Positions 10,563-21,474 of a stretch of 64,000 bases of DNA are shown piece after piece. The position numbers and the translations under genes were made by a program. The stretch comes from Pseudogymnoascus destructans (lineage: Eukaryota; Ascomycota; Leotiomycetes; Thelebolales; Thelebolaceae): assembly GCF_001641265.1 (NCBI RefSeq), contig NW_020167543.1, forward strand, positions 18,501-82,500, given 5' to 3'. How positions within the stretch are numbered: position 1 is the first letter of the stretch; every line of letters begins with the position of its first letter. The notes under the pieces were generated by a model. It did not search any database. It saw nothing but the letters and a program-made list of their open reading frames with translations, and was not told where the DNA came from.

Positions 10563-11370
10563 GAATGCTGCAAGGCACCAAAGAATGATAGGAACAGCTT
10601 AATTGGTTTGGAAACAATGCGAACCACTAGCCTCTCATAGGCTATGGTACGCCATGTATTTATCTTCAGGTTCCTCCTCCCCGTTGACGTGATGGAACCC
10701 GCTGTGGACTACATATGTGTTGAGGGGAACCGGACGCTTCCCGAGGATTTTGGTGGTGTCTCACCAATTTCCGAGCGGGATCGTCCGACTTCCCGGGTTG
10801 GCTGGTGGTGTGGGCTATACGAAGCCACCAGTTCTCAGGCCAGCTGAGCTCTTGAGAGCTTCCAGCTGATCAGGGCTTTGGGGGCGCCCCTGAAGCTCTA
10901 CAAATACTGTACGTAGGCCCGTAGAAATAGTGTAATAATTCAATCAATTAATCTGACGGGACAGGAGCCTCACAGTAGAATACAGTATTTTAGGGGTAGA
11001 AATCTGGTCTCTTGGATCAGACTCCTCGTGCGCGATAGACGGTGACGAGAGAGAAGTCAGAGCCTGGCCGATAGATGTATGTGAATTAGAAGATGTCGCG
11101 GTGGGAGTGGCAAGCGCCGTCGAGTGCGTTACTTCTCGGACTGCTGTCACGATTGCGTCACGAGCGACTGGGTGGTTTTCAAAGTATCGGGTAGTGTTCT
11201 CGTTCCGTAGCCAGCGGACCCAGACTTAACCGCCTGAGAGGCTATCAGCAATGCTACGTTTGAAGGAAATGGGAGAAGTGTATGATGGATGCTAGACCTT
11301 GTCAACCTCTGAGGTGTTCAAAATATTCAGCTCTGAATCTTCGTCTGGATCTGGACGAGCCATCAAGTTA
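10563..11370. other. Intergenic with an unassigned ORF piece
   Basis: A minus-strand frame near 10960-11210 reads ENTTRYFENHPVARDAIVTA then a Ser/Thr-rich tail and could be a relic of a host protein I cannot name. The remainder (10640-10930) is GC-rich with no boundary motifs. No other feature could be supported. Confidence 0.3.
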
Positions 11371-13159
11371 AGCTCGGCACCCTAGTTTTCGTCACCCCCC
11401 CGTTCTCGTCACCCTTCCGGAATCAACACCTTTCATTATGATAGCTAAATAAATACAACGAATATCACTCTAATTGCCACTCAAATGTCATAGATTCTAG
11501 AGTCATATTTGATCTAATCTCTGTAGCTTTTTGGGCTGCAAATTCTGTAACCTTTCCTTTTCTTTGTGCCTCCAAAGCAGCTGCTTCGTCCAATGCCTTC
11601 TTAATACTTTCTATATTTGCAAAGCGTGAATTTGGATCAACAGTTATTCTCTTCCGTGGCTTCTTTGCCTGCAGACTCTCTATCTCAGCCTTCTGCCATT
11701 GAATTGTTGCCTCATGCCCTGCTTGGATTGCATTCAACCTCCCAATTGCCTCGCCTGCTTTCTGGATCACAAGCCTTTGCATCCGTGGTATTTTTGCAGC
11801 CTTGGTAATGCTCCGGACTGCTTCGAAAAGATGCTGTGGCTTCTGTGGGGTCCGAGTAACGTCGTAATCCAGAGAACGGGCACGTTTCCGACGTGGAGGA
11901 CTCTTTAGCTGGTTCTTGACTTGTGAGGAGTTGATAGCCTTAGCTGGATTCCAAGGATAGATACCAGCAGCACGCCAGCCGCCCCGGATAACACGCTCTG
12001 TAAGGCCCTCCTCTCGTGCATAGTGGTAGGCTGCAATAAAGCGAGCTTTCTTAACTGGGGCAGAGTCATCGAGTGCTGAGAGCTCCGTAATCATCTGGCA
12101 GTATTTGCCCTTGACAGGCGAGAAGCATGAGAGATCAAGCGGTTGCAAAACATGTGAAGAGTGTGCAGGTAGAAAGATAAGCTCAACTTGATGCTGTTTA
12201 CAGACCCAAAGGAATTCTACACTGACATGGCTGCCGTGGCCATCAAGGACAAGTATCCGGTATCCACCATCAATCGGCTTCGTTTCTGGTAGAAAAATCT
12301 TTTCTAGCCAAGTAACCCCAATCCGATTCGATGTCCATCCGTTTTCTGACGTCGTATATAACCAATCTGGCACGTTATCTGCTGTATACCACGTTGTTTG
12401 TAGGTCCTTCCCTTTGAAAATGACAAGGCAGCATGTCTTCTGGCCTATAGCTGAGATTGACTCAATAATTGAGACCCACTCACAATCCTGCGGAGCTTTC
12501 ACGTAAGTACGTGACTTTTTAGAGCTTGCAAGGACTTGTGTATTCGTACAAAGGCCAAGAGCAATACCTTGCTCATCCATATTCCAAATATTCTGAGGCT
12601 GGACTTGACGCTGCTCTTGAATACGGTGGAAGTGGTCGAAGAATGTGCGTAATTGCTCAGAACTCGTTCCCTCAATGCGAGAAGCTTCAATTCTCCTGCC
12701 TATAACAGAAGCAACGCGTGGATTCCGTTGTAGAAAGCTAGACACCTATTTCTTGCCAAGTGGCTCCGTCTCGCTGTTCATATGCAGAATGCGGGCGGCC
12801 ATTTCTCGCGCTCGTGCATGAGACGGAGGATATCCACGTGAGTCTTCCTCGAGGATCCAATCGGCAAGAAATTCCTCTTGCCCTGGCGTCAGTCTCTGCT
12901 GTTGTTCATGGCCAACGCATGTGTTTGTAGAGCCTTTGAGTCTCGAGGCGAGGGTCGTCCATGGGATATTATACGCCTTTGCAGCAGCTGATTGGGTAGA
13001 ATAAACACCAGATTCGAAATCCTTGATAGCTGATTGTATGGCAAACTCTCGGGTAGCGTTTTGAGACATGTTGTTGAGTAGGAAGAGTCGTGTTCTAGAC
13101 AGATGCGTCGAGGTGGGGTGACGAGAACGGGGGGGTGACAAAAACTAGGGTGCCGAGCT
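11371..13159 (-). mobile_element. P1, pogo/Fot1-type DNA transposon (1789 bp)
   Basis: A 44-bp terminal inverted repeat with one mismatch starts AGCTCGGCACCCTAG at both ends and is flanked by TA (11369-11370 and 13160-13161). This is the target duplication of Tc1/mariner-pogo elements. Each terminus contains the motif TCGTCACCC twice, spaced 17 bp (11389 and 11406). The single interior gene is the transposase at 11465-13069. Apart from one stop codon the element is complete. Confidence 0.93.
11465..13069 (-). pseudogene. P1 transposase (HTH plus DDE), one nonsense codon
   Basis: The frame starts at MSQNATREFAIQSAIKD with an N-terminal helix-turn-helix (AAAKAYNIPWTTLASRLKG) and a second Tc5/CENP-B-like DNA-binding segment. 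It reaches an in-frame TAG at 12746-12748 and continues in the same frame for 426 codons. The stop lies in LGKK*VSSFLQRNP, where family members have tryptophan (GKKW), so a single G-to-A change explains it. The DDE core shows NMDEQG, LVLDGHGSH and QPLDLSCF with the three acidic residues. A coiled, basic C-terminus follows. It would cut and paste the element at TA sites, but this copy makes only truncated protein. Confidence 0.88.
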
Positions 13160-14065
13160 TAATATGTGTCTTGGATCTGCTGTTTTAAGGGCCATGTAGT
13201 GGGGAAAGAGATGGTCAACGAGGAAATGACGTCTACGCGGTGCACGGGGGATTAGACCAATTTTGCAACTCTGACCTGACCACTTTAGCGTTGACCAAAT
13301 CCAAAAGGGGCTTGGTACCGACCGACCTTTGTCTAGGCCACAGGCTTGGCAGCCCATTTGGACGTCCGACTGCACACCTCTGGCCATTACTTGTCAGAGG
13401 TGTGCAATTCTGTATATAGTATAGCGTAGATTAGTCATAGCAATTGTGAACCTCATGTTGTGATACCATTCGTGGTACTATTCGTGATAAATGTGATAAT
13501 ATTGTACAATATACGACTATGGATACCCACCCCCCCAATCTAAATGATTCTCAGAATACTGAGAATAATCATCAACGCTCCATGAGCATCACTTGGGCAA
13601 CCCCAGCCCCAATCCCATCCATCAAGACAGCGACCCAGTCGCCGTCGCCGTCGCCATGGCCCCCCTTGCCCATACCTGGTCCTATGGGCCGCGCCCAATT
13701 CTCGCCGGCATCCTTGTCTATGGCGGCTGAGGACTATGCGACCGCAGCCCTCGCTGTCTCCAATTCCCAGCTCCCAAAACTCCCTCGAGCCTGGCCCCTT
13801 GCCCAGCCACATCTCACCGACAAGGAGAAGCTGACGGTTATCCAATTGCTCTTGGCCACAAAGAGCTTTTTGGCAAGGCCAGCAACACAGCTTTCTGGAA
13901 CGTTGTTGCTAGAGCGTTTATGTTTGTGTCTGAGAAGACACACACAACGCTCTGGCGGGTGGTCAAGGTCCTCATGATCAAGCAGAAGGAATACCTCCTA
14001 AACCACGGTAGCGGCGAGCAAGACAAGACAGACTCTATGTCTGATGCCATTGACGAATGGATCCA

Positions 14066-14474
14066 TGTAAGGATGCCTCCGTACCTAGATACTCGAAGAA
14101 CCTGTAAGGATGCCTCCGTACCTAGATACTCGAAGAACCTGTCTCAGAACTGTTACGGTCACTACAAGCATGGAATCCGACTCGGTGTGGTTTCGAAGCA
14201 GTAGAGGAGCACATAGCGAGTTACACTATAGTGGTGGATGGTAAGGGTGTAGGGTTCAGGGTCGATGCTGACCTGTTGTGGTGGAAGGATCAGGGCTAGG
14301 GTTGGGATAACCGAGTCGGGCCCGTTTCGGGTACTCAAGGAAACAGACTCAACGGGGTTCCCCATTCATCTTTTTTGTATCCTTTATAGTAGACCTATAG
14401 GATAGCATCCGTTTAGCCTCCGACTCGCACTCTCATTTGCTATTACTGTGAGCTGGGTGCCCTGTGTCCTTACA
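14066..14474 (+). mobile_element. Solo LTR, gypsy family A (409 bp)
   Basis: It starts TGTAAGGATGCC, ends GTCCTTACA and has a perfect 5-bp duplication ATCCA (14061-14065 and 14475-14479). The right part matches the Gy-A LTRs near 32 kb, including the ATCTTTTTTGTAT block and the GACCTATAGGATAGCATCC segment. It is longer than the 250-258-bp LTRs elsewhere in the window. Its first 37 bp are tandemly duplicated (14066-14102 and 14103-14139). A solo LTR is left after recombination between the two LTRs of a full element. Confidence 0.92.
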
Positions 14475-14752
14475 ATCCAGGTCCAAGACAAGCGGACGAG
14501 AAGAGACGCTGCCCGAAAGGCTGCCCAGGGCGCCGCCGAAGCCGAGACTGAGCACTCGCAGGCATGTCGAGAGTCCAGGTTCCAGACCTGGACCAAAAAA
14601 GATGCCCTTGCTGATGGGCAGGCGCCGTCGCCCAGACTGGCAGACGGGCAGGAAACGGATCCGGATCCAGATTCCGTCGACGACAACGACGACGAAACAG
14701 ACACTGCCTCAAGCGTCACACTGAGCAGGACACCAAGTCGTGCTGCCAGCTG

Positions 14753-16328
14753 TGTCATACTGACATTCGTTGCACTCAGTTTGCTATCAAACTCAAGAGC
14801 AAACTTAGAAATCTCCTCCTCAAACCTACAAGTCACTATACATATTTTGGCTTGTCACACCAACAACAAGAGTGTGATGTAGTGAAGTGGTTCAGACAAG
14901 TTGCAACAAATGTTGAGTCTGGGAACTCAGGGGTAAGTCAGAGGTTAACACCTCACTGACTTTTCAGAAACAAGGAGTAACAAGATGAATGCTTGGAAGC
15001 TTGGAAAAGACGTGGAAGTATGTGATAGTCGATTTACTGTATTGTCTGCTTGCCCTTTCTTAAGGAAAGGGCAATCCTATTTATGCCAAAGGAGTGTAGT
15101 TCTCTCATTTTCCATGACTTTCCATGACTAACCAGGCTTGGTAAATGTATTAGAAATCAAGTGCGACCCACAACTAGCTTGCTAATCATGTAGTGAACGT
15201 AAGAGAATCCCATTGGGTTCCTAGCCTATAGGAAGTGAAAAGGAGGTCCAAGGTCAGAGTACCTATAGATAAATTATGTCATAACTTAACCAATCTTGTG
15301 GGTAACTAAGGAGCGATGACGTGTAATGAATCATAGAGGTTCGTAGGAGCTTTTAGAGCTATCGTTCATGTTCCTAGGCCTCTAGTTGGTAGAGATATGC
15401 CATGTGGTAGTATTGGCCCACCCCCTTAAGGAGGAGATTTTCTTAATAACTTGTTCAATGAGTGTCCAAATGATATGCCGTGATGTATGTAGCATAAACA
15501 GATGTAGTAGAAGAGTTTGCAGCAATCGTTGAGTAGTATTGCTTCTGTTGTTGGTGTGATAAGCCAAGATATGTATGGTGACTTGTAGGTTTGAGGAGGA
15601 GATTTCTAAGTTTGCTCTTGAGTTTGATAGCAAACTGAGTGCAACGAATGTCAGTATGACAAAGAGCAATACTACTCAACGATTGCTACAACCCTCTATG
15701 ATTCATTACACGTCATTGCTCCTTAGTTACTGGGCCGATATGACCACATAGTTACAACCCTCTATGATTCATTACACGTCATCACTCCTTAGTTACCCAC
15801 AAGATTGGTTAAGTTATGATAATCTGTCTATAGGGGTACTCTGACCTTGGACCTCCTTTCACTTCCTATTGGCTAGGAAGCTAGAAGATGGTTCTATGGG
15901 ATTCTCTTACGTCGACTACAGTTACCAAGCCTGATTAGTCATGGAAAGTCTTGGAAAATGAGAGAACTACACTCCTTTAGCATAAATAGGATTGCCCTTT
16001 CCTTAAGAAAGGGCAAGCAGACAATACAGTAAATCGACTATCACATACTTCCACGTCTTTTCCAAGCTTCCAAGCATTGATCTTGTTACTCCTTGTTTCT
16101 GAAAAGTCAGTGAGGTGCTAACCTCTGACTTATCCCTGAGTTCTCAGACTCAACATTTGTTACAACTTGTCTAAACCACTCCACTATATCATACACCTGA
16201 TTGCTGCGTTGTGGAATAGTATAAGCTACGACCCTTTGGCTCTTTTTCCTAAGACAGTGTGTTGTCTTTGAAAAATCACCCCTTCCTTGGGTGGCTAGAT
16301 TCTCACATCTGGTGCACCCACCATTACA
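14753..16328 (+). mobile_element. Solo LTR, family S, with a second S LTR nested in it
   Basis: The outer copy comprises 14753-14872 and 15667-16328, running TGTCATACTGAC to CACCATTACA. Flanks are AGCTG (14748-14752) and AGCCG (16329-16333), a 5-bp duplication with one later mismatch. The interruption at 14873-15661 is another S copy in reverse orientation. Removal of the whole unit restores the Harbinger SANT frame. Confidence 0.88.
14873..15661 (-). mobile_element. Short S-family LTR (789 bp) nested in another S LTR
   Basis: This reversed copy begins TGTGATGTAGTGAAG, ends CAGTATGACA and is bounded by a perfect AAGAG duplication (14868-14872 and 15662-15666). It lacks about 135 bp that the 894-bp copies have at one end, yet still has a TG...CA boundary and a clean duplication, so it inserted in this shortened form. 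It also carries a private segment near 15420-15530. Confidence 0.85.
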
Positions 16329-16687
16329 AGCCGCCGGTTCCAAGCTGCGAAAGGAAAGGGAAAGGAAAAAGAGAGCCAATTCGAGTCGGATTTCAGTTGG
16401 TTTGTGGACTCGTATACAGCCCAAGGCCATAGAGTCAGAGGTGGTGGCGGAAGCGGAGAGGGGGTTGATGCCATTGTTGAGAAACTGCTTGGAGACCTAG
16501 AACGAGAAGTTAGCACAGTAAGTACAAATGTTAGTACAATGCTTGAACTTCTTATAAGGAAAAGGATAGGATGGAGGAGGTGGAGGGGTCGAGAGATTGG
16601 TCTCTCAACAGGGAGTATTAGGTACAAGATCATAAGATCTTATGATTCTTACGAGCACAAAAGAGAGAGAGAGAGAATGTACATACC

Positions 16688-18004
16688 TTAGATAGAGTAT
16701 TTAGACAAATCCAAATACTTGTGAACTCTGGAGGGAGCACCAAAAACTGATTCCGCCGTCTTTGTCCACGAAGACAGGTGTGACAATTGGTCAGCAAGAT
16801 TGCTGACACAAAGACAGCTGCCACTAGAGACCAACCAGCCCATACAAATGCAGTATGCGTCCAAAGGACCTGCGTTTTGCCAAACGCTCTCTCAACCTCT
16901 ATCCGGACACTTGACAAAGCAGTGTTAAACTGCTGCTTGTCATCGTCAAGCATCCTCCGGCCTTCCGGATGCTCAAAGGGACAGGAGATGCCATATGCGG
17001 CAGAGTATGCTGGGTCGCCCTAGACATAAAGGAGGGAATTCCCCTCCATAACCTGTAGATATGTTAGTATAGCTTAAATAGAGAGAGAGAAGGGGAGAGA
17101 GAGAGAGAGAGAGCAAGATATATCTTGCGAATAGCTGCTTCGCAGTCAGACTTCCGCCACATAACCCAGTCATTCGTTGGACCAGGAAAGGGGCCAACGA
17201 GCGATGAAACCAGCCCATCAGGTGTAACAATAGCTTGATAGTTCAAGCCATTTTCCCGTTTATGCCCAGAGTATACCTCCCTCTGAGCATCTTGGCCAAC
17301 TGGACGGCAATGGCCTCGAAAGGTGCCATCCACAAAGCCCCAGACACCGTCCACCCCTCCAATCCGTCTCACACCCGCTGAGAACTCCGCTAGCCGCGAG
17401 TATCTTGTTAGCTGGTGATGCCAGCGCAAGACCGGACCAAACACCTCTGCCAGCCAGCAGCACACGTCGTTAAAGACAGTGCAGAGCCAACTCTCCGACC
17501 GGCCAAAGATGTCAGTGAGAGGGGCCCACCGCCCAGGCGATGAGAGACGGGCGCACAGCACGCACAGAGCTGTCTCTGGATCTGCCTGATAATGGCTTCG
17601 CCAGGAGATTTCTCCAAGTCAACTGAAAACCGGAGCCAAACTCGTGCACGTACGGCGGGCATATTAATGTCCAAAGAAAACTGGTGGTGCAAATATTCAT
17701 ATGGCAGTACTCGACGAGCAGCCTGCTGGCGCAGACGCTTGTGTTGATAATGCAAGCATGCTGCCACCACAGCAACAGCGACAGCATCATTGTTATCCTC
17801 CTCCTCGTCCTTCTCCTTGTCGTCGCTGTGACCGTGACCCTCCTCCTCCTCGATTGGATGGAAATTGAGAGGCTCGATGTCCTCTCGGAGCCAGTCTAGC
17901 AGGTCCACCCTTCCCAAGCCCTCATCCAAGCTCTCGGCCGACATGTCAAAATCTGGCAGTGCTTCCGAGGGCCAGCGACGAGAGAGAAAGTCTGAATGCC
18001 ACAA
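16688..18004 (-). pseudogene. Harbinger DDE transposase, frameshifted
   Basis: The minus-strand gene starts MWHSDFLSRRWPSEALPDFD with an acidic N-terminus. A frameshift near 17585 is needed to enter DPETALCVLCARLSSPGRW and TDIFGRSESWLCTVFNDV, the helical domain. The nuclease core follows: VWGFVDGTFRG with the first Asp, SGHKRENGLNYQAIVTPDG, then GPFPGPTNDWVMWRKSD. A CT-rich intron (about 17030-17125) precedes GDPAYSAAYG with the second Asp, and VERAFGKTQVLW gives the final Glu. A TAG stop precedes GDPAY, and a 1-bp loss affects PPEF...KYLDL near the end. The catalytic residues survive but the frame is broken at least three times. Confidence 0.8.
17079..17113. repeat. AG/CT microsatellite inside the transposase intron
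   Basis: Runs of GAGAGA, separated by AAGGGG, lie within the presumed intron of the Harbinger transposase. A second GA run is at 16661-16676 just past its stop codon. Confidence 0.7.
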
Positions 18005-18275
18005 TGAGGGCGGAGGCTAGCGAATCAGCAGGCGACAGCTACGGGCAACAACTGGTAAGTCAAAGGCGAGACAAAATAGAGAGCCAGAGTAACGACGTAC
18101 CAGGACACAGGACTTGATTTTGGTCCGTTGGTCTTGTTTTTAGGTGAGAACAGGGTTTATATTGCCTGTTACGGCAAGCGTCAGAGTCACGGGATCAGAG
18201 CAGGGATTACGGGCAGGGGACCCCTGAATTGGTCACGTCGTGCATATGGTCAGGTCAGAGTTGCAAAATTGGTCT

Positions 18276-19334
18276 ATTAAGCAACGAAAAAGGTCAGGAT
18301 TGGTGGATCCATGGATTGACGGCCCCTGATCAGCACCAGGGGCAGAGCGGATGGCAGACAGATATCCAAGTTGCTGGTTGTTGCCTGGTACCATAACTGG
18401 AACAACATGGCCGAAACCGTTCATTTTATAACCTTGATATTTAAAAGTCGAAGTTCCCTCGAGTTTATCCTTCCTTATCATCATGACTAGACCACCAGAT
18501 AGCAAGCAAATGGAACTTTTCATCCCTTAGGACTCTAAACATTCTTGCTTGCAGTGAACATCCAACTGGAATGCTCACAGTGAAGAGTCGTAATCGAAAC
18601 CAATCCGGGCAACCACTTCTCGGCATCAATTTATGGGATTATCGACGCTAATTATGCCAATTACGCCACCTAGCAGGGCTATTACAGGGCTATGTGACAC
18701 GCGTCAACGCGCAATTGAAGCTATTCGCAGTGTGCCATCGCAGCTGTAAACAGTCTGGTGAGTCAAATCTCTTATATCGATACAGGTGCAAGCCTATTCT
18801 ACTATAATACAGTCTTGTGCCAGGTCAAACACCTCAATCTGCTCGATCTGAGTCTACGGTTCGGCGGGCGACCTAGGATGACGTCGCTGTCGCTGCCTCC
18901 CACCACCACCACCTCAACCCACGGCAGCCATGTCTCCCCACCGGCATTCTAGCCCTTCCATCGCTCCCTCACCCTCTGCCATCACCGTGGCCATCCTCTT
19001 CAGGACCCTCGCCGCTGCAACCTTCCTGTGCCACTTTCCATGGAGTTAAACGGTTTAGTCAGTACCCTTCCCATCAACGCTCTTGAGAAATTCTCCCGGA
19101 AGTGAGTATGGAAGCACATCAGGCACAAATTGGCTTCAGGTTCAAACTGGACGTCATTCAGAAACAATAGCTATTATACATCAAATCAATCCCTGGTATC
19201 ATTGTGTCGCATAACTTCCCCAAGACCCTGTTCCTCGGAAACTTCTTGAACGCCTTGACGCATGTGATAAGAGACGTTGCTTGTGGATCAGCCCAATAAT
19301 GCATCTTCATGTCCTCAATGGGATAGCGGCATTA
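18276..19334. other. Intergenic, nothing recognised
   Basis: No open frame above about 100 codons has recognisable features. The stretch between the Harbinger end and the DUF7924 3' end contains ordinary mixed sequence with a pyrimidine-rich segment at 18885-19010. Confidence 0.4.
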
Positions 19335-20168
19335 CTAATGTAACTCTACTGCCCGACCTCTTTTCTTAGGCTTTTTGAAGGCTCTCTCGATCCCTTGAGA
19401 CAGGGTCGTGTCTGGAGTGATATCTCGTGATGGAGTACGGCTTGGCTGGCTTTCAGCTTCCTCTTGTAGAGATGCAGCACCATAACTTGATTCGCGAGAG
19501 AGATGGTGGCTTTGCAACCCCTGTGAAAGTCCAGAACCCCCTAGGCCGGATTGCTGCGACACCTCAAAATCTAAATCGGGCGGTAAATCATCAATAACCG
19601 AGCAGATTCTTTTGAAATGAGTCGGCATCCATATGTCGTAGACATTTTTAGTGAACCTGTATGCAGTCCATTTCTCTTTGCCATCCAGCGATGTAAAGTC
19701 GAACGTATGGATTGGGTGACGGTAGAAGGTTGTCTTGTCTCAGCTTATTATAGGATAGTGGCCGTAGATTCTCACCGTGCGATGGTCATGGGAGAGTGAG
19801 AAGGCGAGAATTTCCCAGTGGAGCTCCTCTTCGCGCTTCACTAGTCTAAAAAGTTCGACGATACCCCTCACTGCCATCGTCATGCTATGAGCATTCTGTC
19901 GGTCAGCTACATCAAGTGCCGCGGTACCACATTTTACTTCGCACGTTAGAAACGGGAAGTACATCTGCCAGGTGCCCATGAAATAGGAGGTAAAGGTATC
20001 TGTGACCTCGCCAGCGAAAGGCGTAAGCTTTTTGAGTTGATCGTCTGTGAACGCAGATCGTCCAAACCCCACAGAATAATCAGGTTGTGGACGCGGACCG
20101 TAAAATGTTATAGCACTATTCCAGCCTTCATTGACAGTTTCATTTAGACATTTAAGATGCTTGGCGCC
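19335..20168 (-). pseudogene. DUF7924 protein, C-terminal half (split by Gy-B)
   Basis: The frame reads, from 20168 leftward: CLNETVNEGWNSAITFYGPR, PDYSVGFGRSAFTDDQLKKL, YFPFLTCEVKCG, DRQNAHSM, HWEILAFSLSHDHRTVRIYG, RHPIHTFDF, KWTAYRFTKNVYDIWMPTHF and ends KKRGRAVELH. This matches the fungal DUF7924 family, which has a PD-(D/E)xK-nuclease-like core (E-V-K in CEVKCG); its cellular role is not established. An in-frame TGA at 19740-19742 precedes DKTTFYRHP. The N-terminal half lies at 28624-29254 on the far side of Gy-B. About 90-100 codons between the halves are missing at the left junction. Confidence 0.8.
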
Positions 20169-20291
20169 ATAGTAGGAACGCGGACCTTCGGAGGAAGGTC
20201 AGCGTTCAGTCTTCGTATCAATAGACCAGGATTCTACGTATATTCCTTCCCGTGACTTCCCACTGCCCTACTCGCCAAGAAGTCCTTTACA
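20169..20291 (+). repeat. Gy-B 5' LTR, truncated
   Basis: The sequence from AGTAGGAACGCGG to GTCCTTTACA matches the last 123 bp of the 3' LTR with about one difference (AGTCC versus AATCC). It starts within the TATA-box region (ATAGTAGG), so most of U3 is gone and the host gene abuts it directly. This copy cannot start transcription from its own 5' LTR. Confidence 0.88.
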
Positions 20292-20293
20292 TT

Positions 20294-20302
20294 CTGAACG
20301 CT
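20294..20302 (+). promoter_or_regulatory. Gy-B self-priming primer-binding site
   Basis: CTGAACGCT lies two bases (TT) after the 5' LTR. It is the exact reverse complement of AGCGTTCAG inside the LTR (20201-20209; 28533-28541), about 34 nt below a TATA box (28498-28504), where transcription should begin. This is the Tf1-type arrangement, in which the 5' end of the transcript folds back and primes reverse transcription instead of a tRNA. Confidence 0.7.
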
Positions 20303-20364
20303 CCACCATTCCTACGATTAGGAAGAGTAGCCCAGTGAGGGAAGTCAAAAGAGAAGCCGAACCC

Positions 20365-21474
20365 ATGCCGCCACGCACCCGCACTCAGACCGCAGACACC
20401 GAAGGGAGTGGCAGTCGCGAAGCAGCGTCTCTGCCGCCAGCTGAAAGTCAGCAAGGGATCGAGGCCCAGCTAGCAACTGCCCAGGCCATCGAGGAAGAAC
20501 TCCTTGCAAAGCTCCAGCTCAAGGAGGCGGCCGAGCGAATTGAGCGGCTAAGGAAGCGGTTGGAAGACGGGGACGTTGCGGAAGTTCTACCGCCAGGCCT
20601 CCCCGTCGACGACCAAAGTGTCGCATCATCCAGCTCCGTCTCTTACGGGGGACTGCCGAAGAGCATAAGACCCCGGCAGATCGCGCCATACAAGAGAAGA
20701 ACGGTCAGAGAGCACTCGGAATTCGTCACAAGCTGCGAGTTAAGCTTTCGGTTAGAGCCAAGTCTAAATAAATCAGACGAGCTCCGCTGTGACTTGGCGG
20801 CAACGTGGCTCGAGGGCGAACCTCGAGACGCATGGCTTCGACACGAGAAGGAACCTGACTTCCAGAAGACTTGGAAGGGGTTCAAGAAGTTCCTTCTTGA
20901 CCTCGTTGAGGATCCAGTTAATTGGGGCCTCTCAACAGCGATCAAATACGAGGAGGCGCGCCAGCGACCCGGACAATCTGCGCAAACCTTTGCGACCTAC
21001 CTCGAGACGTTAGAGGGGGAGTTGAAGGCATACAGTGAAGAACATCGAGTTCAGCACTTCCTCGCAAAGCTCCGGCCCGATCTACGCTTGAGGATAATCA
21101 CTTATCCTGAGATTCCGCGGACGCGAAGCGCCCTTATAGCGCTCGCCTCCCGGTTTGAACAAGCCAACCTACCAAAGGGCCAGGAAAAGGGGGGTCAGAA
21201 GGACCACAAGGAAGAAAAGAGGGGGGAGAATCCTTACAAGAGGGGTTCGCACCCCCACCAGGGAAGTCGAAGCGGAGAAAGAGCAGGAGTGAAGCGCTCG
21301 CGTCTCTCAGATGAGGAAGAGAAGCGGCGAAGGGACAACAACCTCTGTTTCCATTGTGGAAAGGAGGGACACCGCACCGCTCAGTGTTTCTTAAGGAACG
21401 GTGAGGTTGCGCAGCGCATTCGAGCGGTACAGCAGGGGAGCCAGCTAAAAGGCATCCTGCAAGCAAAAAACTAG
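20365..21474 (+). CDS. gag: Gy-B Gag (capsid/nucleocapsid)
   Basis: The 369-residue frame starts MPPRTRTQTADTEGSGS. It has a coiled N-terminal region (AERIERLRKRLEDGD), a capsid-like central domain (RREHSEFVTSC to GWxAIKYEEARQ region, residues ~120-260) and a C-terminal zinc knuckle CFHCGKEGHRTAQC with the full CCHC set. It forms the virus-like particle and binds element RNA. No internal stop is present, so this gene may still be translatable if transcribed. It ends in TAG 20 bases before the pol start codon. Confidence 0.85.
   Translation: MPPRTRTQTADTEGSGSREAASLPPAESQQGIEAQLATAQAIEEELLAKLQLKEAAERIERLRKRLEDGDVAEVLPPGLPVDDQSVASSSSVSYGGLPKSIRPRQIAPYKRRTVREHSEFVTSCELSFRLEPSLNKSDELRCDLAATWLEGEPRDAWLRHEKEPDFQKTWKGFKKFLLDLVEDPVNWGLSTAIKYEEARQRPGQSAQTFATYLETLEGELKAYSEEHRVQHFLAKLRPDLRLRIITYPEIPRTRSALIALASRFEQANLPKGQEKGGQKDHKEEKRGENPYKRGSHPHQGSRSGERAGVKRSRLSDEEEKRRRDNNLCFHCGKEGHRTAQCFLRNGEVAQRIRAVQQGSQLKGILQAKN

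Larger units (their letters stand above)
13519..16691 (+). pseudogene. Harbinger SANT/Myb-like accessory protein, split by LTR insertions
   Basis: Harbinger elements typically encode a Myb/SANT-like protein that acts with the transposase. Here the frame starts MDTHPPNLNDSQN with a proline-rich leader. After a 1-bp loss near 13851 it enters the DNA-binding segment (GHKELFGKASNTAFWNVVAR, then TLWRVVKVLMIKQKEYLL). The Gy-A LTR at 14066-14474 interrupts DEWI; deleting it with one ATCCA duplication gives DEWIQVQDKRTRRDAARKA in frame. The S LTR at 14753-16328 interrupts SRAAS; deleting it gives SCRFQAAKGKGKEKESQ in frame, then a C-terminal helix (VEKLLGDLEREVSTV) to a stop at 16691. The pieces are 13519-14065, 14480-14752 and 16334-16691. 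Confidence 0.75.
13254..18275. mobile_element. PIF/Harbinger DNA transposon carrying nested LTRs (5.02 kb)
   Basis: Perfect 28-bp terminal inverted repeats start AGACCAATTTTGCAACTC at 13254 and mirror at 18248-18275. They are flanked by a 3-bp duplication ATT (13251-13253 and 18276-18278), as expected for PIF/Harbinger. The two genes are convergent: a SANT-domain protein on the plus strand (13519-16691) and the DDE transposase on the minus strand (16688-18004). Three solo LTRs inserted later (14066-14474, 14753-16328 and, nested, 14873-15661) split the SANT gene. Without them the element would be about 3 kb. Confidence 0.88.
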
